Assembly: GCA_030642405.1 (NCBI GenBank)
Contig: DAOWNV010000153.1
Coordinates: forward strand, 1-6,850
DNA length: 6,850 nt
Origin: Desulfosarcina sp.
Lineage (GTDB): Bacteria; Desulfobacterota; Desulfobacteria; Desulfobacterales; Desulfosarcinaceae
Direction: 5' to 3'
In this document: positions 1 to 4,721 of the stretch, in pieces
Layout: each line of letters opens with the position of its first letter
Numbering within the stretch: position 1 is the first letter of the stretch
Notes under the pieces: generated by a model
Databases searched by the model: none
What the model was told of the DNA's origin: nothing
Seen by the model: only the letters and a program-made list of their open reading frames with translations
Position numbers and translations under genes: made by a program

Positions 1-990
1 ACAATTCCGGTGGAAATCATCGGCGAAAATGGCCACGTTACCGGCCTTCGCTGCTTGAGAGCCGAACTGGTGTCCAAGCCGGGAAGCGACCGTAAATATC
101 CGGTACCCATTGAGGGAAGTGAATATACCATTGAAACCGATGCGGTAATTCCCGCCATCGGCCAGCGCGTGGACCATGAGTGTATGGAAAGCCTCAGTGG
201 ACTGAAGTGGACCCGGCGTAATACCATTGATGTCAACCGTGCCTGTATGGAGACCGCAACGCCAGGGGTTTTCTCCGCCGGTGATGCCGTATCGGGCCCC
301 GCAACCGTTGTCGAGGCCATAGGTGGCGGCAAACGGGCCGCCCAGGCCATTGATCGTTATCTATTAGGCATACCGCAGCCAAGCATGCCGCCGGTACCGG
401 TACGCCGTGCCCGGCTCGATTTTCTGGATGTGCCGGCCAGCACAAAAATGAACTTAAAACGACCGGAAATGAATCTGCTCAACTACAACCGGAGACGGGT
501 GACCTTTCAACAGGTAGAGCTGGGGTACTCGGAAAATCAGGTTCGTGAAGAAGCCCGCCGTTGTCTGCGATGCGACGTGTGCCGCCGTTGTGGTGCCTGT
601 GTGGATGTCTGTCGAGACAAAATGGGGATTAATGCACTTCAGCTGGGCTACCTGGATTTTGACCATACGGTTCAAACTGATTTCAGAGATACGGCTGACC
701 GCTGCATTACCTGTGGTGCCTGCGCCGAAAATTGTGCCAACAACGCCATGACGATTAACGATGTGGGGGGTGAACGAATTCTTGCCCTGTGCGGAACTGT
801 GTTGAACCGCCTGAAGCTGGAGTATTGCGCCCAGTGCGGTACCGCCTTGGGTCCTGCCAAATACCATGACTATATCACCCGCAGGTTGAAAGGAATCGCC
901 ACGGTTGTGGATGGGAGGGCGGTGTGTATGGCGTGTGCCCGTAAAATGTCCGCCAAGAAGCATAATGAGGAGATTATTCCGATACGCTAA
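1..990 (+). CDS. GltD/NfnB-like FAD-NAD(P) oxidoreductase with C-terminal ferredoxin clusters (5' end missing)
   Basis: The frame is open from the first base, so this is the C-terminal 329 residues of a longer protein; the GTG at 10 is probably internal. Numbering from the first visible codon, residues 50-55 (VIPAIG) and 89-95 (GVFSAGD), followed by a VVEAIGGGKRAA helix, are the closing part of the two-dinucleotide-binding-domain fold of glutamate synthase small subunit and NfnB-type enzymes; GD contacts FAD in that family. A linker (about 132-187) leads to a cysteine run C188, C191, C194, C197, C200, C204 and a second set C235, C238, C241, C245, fitting two [4Fe-4S] clusters. A last pair of pairs, C276/C279 and C309/C312, looks like a zinc-ribbon or rubredoxin-like knuckle. 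The likely role is cytosolic electron transfer between NAD(P)H and ferredoxin-type carriers, possibly with the NuoG-like protein encoded downstream. The substrate is not determinable here. The lost N-terminus could carry further Fe-S or NuoF-like parts. Confidence 0.8.
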   Translation, partial: TIPVEIIGENGHVTGLRCLRAELVSKPGSDRKYPVPIEGSEYTIETDAVIPAIGQRVDHECMESLSGLKWTRRNTIDVNRACMETATPGVFSAGDAVSGPATVVEAIGGGKRAAQAIDRYLLGIPQPSMPPVPVRRARLDFLDVPASTKMNLKRPEMNLLNYNRRRVTFQQVELGYSENQVREEARRCLRCDVCRRCGACVDVCRDKMGINALQLGYLDFDHTVQTDFRDTADRCITCGACAENCANNAMTINDVGGERILALCGTVLNRLKLEYCAQCGTALGPAKYHDYITRRLKGIATVVDGRAVCMACARKMSAKKHNEEIIPIR

Positions 991-1001
991 CCAGCAACAA
1001 T

Positions 1002-1007
1002 GGAGGG
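1002..1007 (+). promoter_or_regulatory. Shine-Dalgarno site deciding the start of the small gene
   Basis: GGAGGG at 1002-1007 lies just ahead of the ATG at 1012 (5 nt between GGAGG and ATG). It overlaps an earlier in-frame ATG at 1000, which has no good ribosome site of its own. This favours translation from 1012. Confidence 0.7.
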
Positions 1008-1011
1008 CAAC

Positions 1012-1221
1012 ATGTTTCGAAGAGGTGATAAAGTCGAAGTTTTTCAAAAGTCAACCGATGAAAGTTGGCAAGATTACATGGACGAATTTATTGGACTGCA
1101 CGGCATAATTACGGATCCGGATTCGGCGATCAACGATCCGGATGCGCTGGTCGAGGTAAGCCTGGTGGATAAGGGCACCCATCGCATACCCCAGGATTGT
1201 CTGCGCAGGCTTGAACAATAG
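1012..1221 (+). CDS. Small conserved-looking protein, probable SH3-like barrel, unknown function
   Basis: The product is 69 residues from the ATG at 1012, chosen because a strong GGAGGG site precedes it; the ATG at 1000 would add four residues. I do not recognise a named family. The pattern looks like a compact all-beta SH3/KOW-like fold: a GDKVEV strand at residues 5-10, HGIITDP at 30-36, LVEVSL at 46-51, and a closing HRIPQDCLRRLE at 58-69. The stretch at 14-26 is acidic and aromatic. There is a single cysteine (C63), no signal peptide and no membrane segment, so a metal cofactor is unlikely. It starts 21 nt after the flavin oxidoreductase and ends 51 nt before the NuoG-like gene, all on the same strand, so it is probably co-transcribed. 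It could be an assembly factor or small subunit of the redox complex. That role is a guess from position only. Confidence 0.65.
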   Translation: MFRRGDKVEVFQKSTDESWQDYMDEFIGLHGIITDPDSAINDPDALVEVSLVDKGTHRIPQDCLRRLEQ

Positions 1222-1272
1222 TACTTTCTGCCGATCCCGACAGATCCCCATAATATAATCTGGAGAATTTCC

Positions 1273-2082
1273 ATGGTGAAGATCAGGATAAACGGTCAGG
1301 AACATGAAGTCCAAGAAGGAGTACGATTGCTGACGGTACTGACTGATAAAGGATATAAAATCCCAAGTCTGTGTTTTCACCACGCTCTGACACCGGCGGC
1401 CTCTTGTAAACTCTGCGTTGTGGAAGTAACGGATACAAACGAACCTCCCAAGGCCAAGCTTTCTTGTGCCATCAAAATCAAGGACGGGATGGAAGTGGTC
1501 ACCGAAAGCGCCATGATTTACAAAATGCGCAACCTGGCCATCGGTAATCTCCTAAAAATGGCTCCGCGGTCAGAGCGGATCATTGCCATTGGTGAGGAGT
1601 TCAATCTAATCACCGGGGTGATTCCGGACGGATGCATCCGTTGCCGCCTGTGTATACGGGTGTGTCGGGAGGTTATCGGTGCGCAGGCGTTGAAAATGGA
1701 GAAACGGAAAGGCATTAATTATGTGACCCCCAGGGACGAGGGGGCCTGCATCGGGTGCGGCACCTGCGCCAATATCTGTCCCACAGGCGCTATTCAAATG
1801 GTGGATAAGAACAATGTGAGAACCATTATGATCCGGGATGAAGTGATTGGCCGTCACCCGTTGGAGCGATGTGAAATGTGCGGACGGCTGTTTTCGACAC
1901 CGAAGTTTTTGCAGCACGTAGAGAAGCAGGAGCATGCCAAGGAACATCCCGACATTAAGGATCATCACAAGTATTGTCCCACATGCGCCAAACTTTATTC
2001 AAGAAAAAACCAGCGGTTAACTGCGCCGGTCTTTTCCAAACCTCACGGCTACAAGCCCAAAAATGAAAAAATGGTTGAATAG
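1273..2082 (+). CDS. NuoG/HoxU-like iron-sulfur protein (2Fe-2S plus two 4Fe-4S clusters)
   Basis: This 269-residue protein starts at an ATG preceded by GGAG (1262-1265) at good spacing. The N-terminus is a plant-type 2Fe-2S ferredoxin domain with ligands C34, C45, C48 and C65, the spacing seen in NuoG, HoxU and Fe-only hydrogenase N-termini. Two [4Fe-4S] motifs follow: C121-x2-C-x2-C-x3-C131 and C159-x2-C-x2-C-x3-C169-P. The His-Cys cluster site that NuoG-type proteins usually carry between these domains is missing: there is no Cys from 66 to 120. The C-terminus has C200/C203 and C235/C238 around a His-rich stretch (H215, H221, H225, H231, H232), matching a module in the flavin oxidoreductase gene at the left edge. 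It most likely relays electrons inside a cytosolic NAD(P)H/ferredoxin oxidoreductase complex. A hydrogenase or formate dehydrogenase diaphorase-type subunit is also possible, but no catalytic subunit is visible. The gene ends the + strand operon. Confidence 0.85.
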   Translation: MVKIRINGQEHEVQEGVRLLTVLTDKGYKIPSLCFHHALTPAASCKLCVVEVTDTNEPPKAKLSCAIKIKDGMEVVTESAMIYKMRNLAIGNLLKMAPRSERIIAIGEEFNLITGVIPDGCIRCRLCIRVCREVIGAQALKMEKRKGINYVTPRDEGACIGCGTCANICPTGAIQMVDKNNVRTIMIRDEVIGRHPLERCEMCGRLFSTPKFLQHVEKQEHAKEHPDIKDHHKYCPTCAKLYSRKNQRLTAPVFSKPHGYKPKNEKMVE

Positions 2083-2172
2083 AGTTAACCATCCCCAATA
2101 CTTAGCGGGTGGCTTTAATTTCCGAACAAAAGCAGATCAGATTTTGAACACATCGCGAATAATTGCTGTAAA

Positions 2173-2205
2173 AAAAAGCCGCTGCCTTTAAGGCAACGGC
2201 TTTTT
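2173..2205. terminator. Bidirectional rho-independent terminator between convergent operons
   Basis: The stem is GCCGCTGCC (2178-2186) against GGCAACGGC (2192-2200), with one C-A mismatch and a TTTAA loop. It is flanked by A8 on the left (2170-2177) and T5 on the right (2201-2205), and the A/T tracts can lengthen the stem. Read on the + strand it ends the redox operon in a U-tract. Read on the - strand it ends the acs operon with a longer U-tract. It sits 25 nt past the acsE-type stop codon and about 90 nt past the NuoG-like stop. The rest of the gap (2083-2172 and 2206-2229) shows nothing I can name. Confidence 0.88.
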
Positions 2206-2229
2206 CGCTTAAAGTATTATGTGAGGTTC

Positions 2230-3126
2230 TTAGACTTCCAACCAGCTATCTGAGTAAAGCGTCTTGCCGAGAATGACATCCACGGTCTTGGCGTAGTCCA
2301 GCAGTTCCTTGGACAGGCTGCTGCGGTCAGGCTCGTTACCGTCAAGCATTCCGTATATAAGGTCCACGATATCCTGGCGTTCGCCCTTGCAGATGGCAGT
2401 TTGCTGTTCGTCGCGCGGATCGGTGATGATCGATTCCATACCGCTTTGCATAAGCATCACCGTGTAGGTCTGGTTCAAAATGGGACGCAGGTGCTCTGGT
2501 GGTCCGTTGGAAATATTGGAAAGGCCGCAGGTACTTTTTGCACCAGGTGCCATGTCCGGAACCATCTTTTGGAATTCCATAAGACTGATGGCCTGGGGTT
2601 GTTGGATATTCACCGGGGTCACAATGCCGTCCACCCAGATCTTTTCGTTGGGGATACCGGCTTCGTTGGCAAAATAGAGCAGTTCCACACACAGGGCGGC
2701 ACGCTCGTTTTCATCCCGGGGCAGGCCATCGGGGCCCCACATCAGGGCGACGAAATCGGCATTGTACTCAGCGGTCATGGGTACCATGCGCTCATAGCGC
2801 TCCGGTCGGCACATGATGGAGTTGACGATATGCGGTGTTCCGTCCGGAACCTGCTTGATCACTTTTAACGCGGCTTCAATCGCATCGATATTGGACGTAT
2901 CCAGTGCCAGGGGCAGATCCGGAACCACATCCTGAACAACTTCGACGACCCAGGGCATCAATTCGTGGCCGTCTTTTTTGGCCGGTCCCAGGTTTATGTC
3001 AATGTAATCCATCCTTTTCTCTTTCTGAAAAAGGGCTTCTTCCTGTAAAGGCTTGGGGTCGCGTTCCTTGAAAGCGCGGCCGATCTTCGTGGAAATGACA
3101 TTCAAACTTTCGCCGATAAGTATCAT
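2230..3126 (-). CDS. acsE: 5-methyltetrahydrofolate:corrinoid/iron-sulfur protein methyltransferase (AcsE-type)
   Basis: The product transfers the methyl group of 5-methyltetrahydrofolate to Co(I) of the corrinoid/iron-sulfur protein, in the cytosol, linking the methyl branch of the Wood-Ljungdahl pathway to acetyl-CoA synthase. The 298 residues form a pterin-binding (DHPS/MetH-like) TIM barrel. Residues matching known AcsE positions are visible: DINLGP (43-48), D76 in LALDTSN, N102 in IVNS, D166 in IWVDG, and N204 in GLSNIS, the counterpart of the folate-contacting Asn. The C-terminal part (about 240-282) is some 30-36 residues longer than the Moorella enzyme, which is about 262 residues. 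I start at 3126 because AAGGA (3138-3134) lies 7 nt ahead; ATG codons at 3156 and 3153 would add ten or nine basic residues over that site. It is the last visible acs gene, 150 nt after acsC. An MtrH-like methyltransferase for another corrinoid protein is the main alternative, but the acs context favours AcsE. Confidence 0.9.
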   Translation of the reverse strand: MILIGESLNVISTKIGRAFKERDPKPLQEEALFQKEKRMDYIDINLGPAKKDGHELMPWVVEVVQDVVPDLPLALDTSNIDAIEAALKVIKQVPDGTPHIVNSIMCRPERYERMVPMTAEYNADFVALMWGPDGLPRDENERAALCVELLYFANEAGIPNEKIWVDGIVTPVNIQQPQAISLMEFQKMVPDMAPGAKSTCGLSNISNGPPEHLRPILNQTYTVMLMQSGMESIITDPRDEQQTAICKGERQDIVDLIYGMLDGNEPDRSSLSKELLDYAKTVDVILGKTLYSDSWLEV

Positions 3127-3130
3127 ACAT

Positions 3131-3139
3131 CCTTCCTTT
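3131..3139 (-). promoter_or_regulatory. Shine-Dalgarno site fixing the acsE start
   Basis: On the - strand AAAGGAAGG runs from 3139 to 3131. Its AAGGA core (3138-3134) is 7 nt before the ATG at 3126-3124, which makes the upstream ATG pair at 3156/3153 unlikely as the real start. Confidence 0.7.
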
Positions 3140-3161
3140 CTTTTTCTCGGCATCATGCACC

Positions 3162-3220
3162 GGCCATTGTACTGGCCACGAATGACGCTATTGCCAATAT
3201 AGTGGCCGGCGTACCGGCCA
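3162..3220 (-). repeat. Cluster of GGCCA/TGGCC inverted repeats in the acsC-acsE gap
   Basis: A perfect 7-bp inverted repeat, TGGCCGG/CCGGCCA (3203-3209 and 3214-3220, 4-nt loop), is followed toward acsE by GGCCA/TGGCC (3162-3166 and 3173-3177, 6-nt loop). GCCA at 3193-3196 could pair with TGGC at 3203-3206, so alternative folds exist. Neither stem is followed by a T-rich tract, so they are not plain terminators. They lie in the 150-nt gap between acsC and acsE, which holds no coding sequence I can support. Roles in mRNA stability, or binding of a dimeric regulator, are both open. Confidence 0.45.
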
Positions 3221-3227
3221 GGAAACG

Positions 3228-3261
3228 ACGGTCAGGGCGTTTAAAAATCAGCCCCGACCGT
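3228..3261 (-). promoter_or_regulatory. Intercistronic stem-loop after acsC
   Basis: On the - strand, beginning 15 nt after the acsC stop, an 11-bp stem pairs 3261-3251 with 3238-3228 across a 12-nt T-rich loop. All eleven positions pair in the RNA, one as G-U; on the + strand the same position is an A-C mismatch, so the structure fits the acs transcript. The following bases have only a short T run (CGTTTCC), so it would be at most a weak terminator. It may stabilise acsB-acsC message or reduce acsE expression relative to acsC. Confidence 0.55.
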
Positions 3262-3276
3262 TAGATCAGTAAACGG

Positions 3277-4614
3277 TTACGCTTTGAGGAAGCCTGGAAT
3301 ATGTGCGGCCTCCCGTGGACCAACGGTAATGGTCCAACCGGGCAGTTCCTCTTCCACGTCGCCAACTATGGCGGCAGCATAGCCGGGAATGACCAGCTCC
3401 TGGTGTTTAACCTTGTCGGTTATACCGCTTTTTTTGACGAACATCCCCACATCATCGCCGGCGAACTTTCCGGCGGCCCAAGCGGTAAGAACAGAGAGTC
3501 CTTCAGAATCCTTGATGAGCAGCCAGGTGGGTTCCTTACTGGCCTCAATTTCACCTGAAACGATAAAATATGTCAAGGCAAAGTTTGTGGTTACCAGTAC
3601 CCGAGAGTTTTCATCAGGGTTGTTGATGGGGTAGATACCCTCGGTAACGGTCATGGGACGCTGCGGATCGGTATAGATGTTGAGGCGTTCCAGAAGCAAC
3701 GGGAAGACTGACTCACTATTAAAATCAGACATCACCACGATACCGCCGTATTTGGCAACATACATGGCACCCAAAAGGGTTTCCACATCCACGTTGGAGG
3801 CCATTTCGCAGGGAAAGACTATGGTGGGGAAGCCCATGGTTCGGTTGCTGTCTTTCAGGGCCGAACGGCGAATGGCAATCATGTCGGCATTAGACTGTTT
3901 GGGTTCACGTGATCCGGGATCCAACACCAGGTCTTTGATCCCCATGCCGGTCAGCTTGTCTGATAGCGCAGGCAGACCGTCAATTGAATCGGCTTTTATG
4001 CCCAGGGGAAGATCGCTCTCTTTGGCAATGGCACCCATGGCATCGGCATTCGCCTCGGTCGCTCCGTAAAGCAACGGGCGCTTGAAACCACAGACATCCA
4101 CACCGGCCTTCATGACGTCAGCATCTTCGGTCATCAGAATGACGTTGAATTCCGACGTTTCAGCAATTTGTTTAGCAACAGCTGCAAAGGCGGCAGCATC
4201 ACCGTTGACATCTTTTACGGCTACCAACTCCGGACGCAGATTCAATCCCACACGTTCAAACTGAAATGCGTTCCAGTCTTTCAGCTTGGTTTCCAGGTCA
4301 GCTGCAGTAATGTCGGATCCAACCTGGGCAGTCAGAAGGGTAGGGTTGAAAAAAGTTTTCTCATGGCGGTATTGAACGGTTTCACCACCGGTAGTGGTCT
4401 TACGCACGCCGGCACCGATAGCGACAGGCCGGATGGGTGGTGCGGACGCAGCAGAGAGTTGTGCCCGGGCTTCGTCGGAGACGTAGGGGCAGGCGTCCAA
4501 TTCAGCCTTACCGGATGCCAGGTTCATGGCAAAAGCAAGGCAGGTGGGTACCCCGCATTCCTTGCAGTTGGTCTTGGGCAGGAGTTTGAAAATTTGAATA
4601 CCGGTTAATGCCAT
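3277..4614 (-). CDS. acsC: Corrinoid/iron-sulfur protein large subunit (acetyl-CoA synthase gamma subunit)
   Basis: AcsC with AcsD forms the soluble CoFeSP, which receives a methyl group from methyltetrahydrofolate and hands it to the A cluster of acetyl-CoA synthase. The protein has 445 residues, close to the usual 445-450. The N-terminal [4Fe-4S] domain has C17-x2-C20-x4-C25-x16-C42, the spacing that holds the low-potential cluster reducing inactive Co(II). A TIM-barrel-like middle part follows (about 90-320). The C-terminal corrinoid domain (about 325-445) carries GLSVLTAWAAGKF with T377 at the place of the Thr near the base-off cobalamin, then VIPGYAA and VGPREAAHIPGFLK. The start is clear: AAGGAG (4626-4621) sits 6 nt before ATG. 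It lies 107 nt downstream of acsB. AcsD would normally be nearby but is absent from both visible flanks. Confidence 0.97.
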   Translation of the reverse strand: MALTGIQIFKLLPKTNCKECGVPTCLAFAMNLASGKAELDACPYVSDEARAQLSAASAPPIRPVAIGAGVRKTTTGGETVQYRHEKTFFNPTLLTAQVGSDITAADLETKLKDWNAFQFERVGLNLRPELVAVKDVNGDAAAFAAVAKQIAETSEFNVILMTEDADVMKAGVDVCGFKRPLLYGATEANADAMGAIAKESDLPLGIKADSIDGLPALSDKLTGMGIKDLVLDPGSREPKQSNADMIAIRRSALKDSNRTMGFPTIVFPCEMASNVDVETLLGAMYVAKYGGIVVMSDFNSESVFPLLLERLNIYTDPQRPMTVTEGIYPINNPDENSRVLVTTNFALTYFIVSGEIEASKEPTWLLIKDSEGLSVLTAWAAGKFAGDDVGMFVKKSGITDKVKHQELVIPGYAAAIVGDVEEELPGWTITVGPREAAHIPGFLKA

Positions 4615-4620
4615 ACTATT

Positions 4621-4626
4621 CTCCTT
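4621..4626 (-). promoter_or_regulatory. Ribosome binding site of acsC
   Basis: AAGGAG on the - strand (4626-4621) is separated by 6 nt from the acsC ATG at 4614. It is a near-consensus site, consistent with high, independent translation of acsC after the structured gap. Confidence 0.75.
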
Positions 4627-4681
4627 GTTTGTATGGGCAATTCGCCCGGCTGGCGTAACCGGGGAATCGGTTGTCAGTTAT

Positions 4682-4711
4682 AGCGGAGCAGGCTTTGAAG
4701 CCCGCCCCGCT
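4682..4711 (-). promoter_or_regulatory. Strong intercistronic stem-loop after acsB
   Basis: Ten nucleotides after the acsB stop, the - strand RNA can form a 13-bp stem (4711-4699 with 4694-4682) closed by a UCAA tetraloop. Eleven pairs are Watson-Crick and two are G-U. On the + strand the two wobble positions are A-C mismatches, so the fold is specific to the acs message. The next bases (ATAACTGACA) are not a T-tract, so this is not a standard terminator. A barrier protecting the acsB 3' end, or a processing site before acsC, fits better. Confidence 0.6.
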
Positions 4712-4721
4712 GTTTTGTGTA

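Noticed and set aside
1000..1011. Start of the small gene at the ATG at 1000.
   Set aside because: It overlaps the GGAGGG site that is well placed for the ATG at 1012, and has no good site of its own.
454..1047. Long - strand open frame opposite the flavoprotein (197 residues).
   Set aside because: It mirrors a clear Fe-S protein gene, has no recognisable domain or ribosome site, and is best explained as a chance frame.
1254..1259. Perfect TATAAT before the NuoG-like gene, as a -10 box.
   Set aside because: No -35-like hexamer lies 16-18 nt upstream, and a start site there would fall within or after the ribosome site only 13 nt before the ATG.
2083..2229. A small RNA or short gene in the convergent gap.
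   Set aside because: Apart from the terminator there is no promoter, ribosome site or open frame worth supporting.
3127..3156. Longer acsE start at the ATG pair 3156/3153.
   Set aside because: The added residues (MMPRKRKEGC) are translated Shine-Dalgarno sequence, and AcsE-type proteins begin at the MILIGE strand.
3166..3197. Promoter for acsE on the - strand: TTGGCA (3197-3192) and TACAAT (3171-3166).
   Set aside because: Each box is near consensus, but the 20-nt spacer is too long for a normal sigma-70 promoter, and both boxes overlap the inverted repeats. It stays only a weak possibility.
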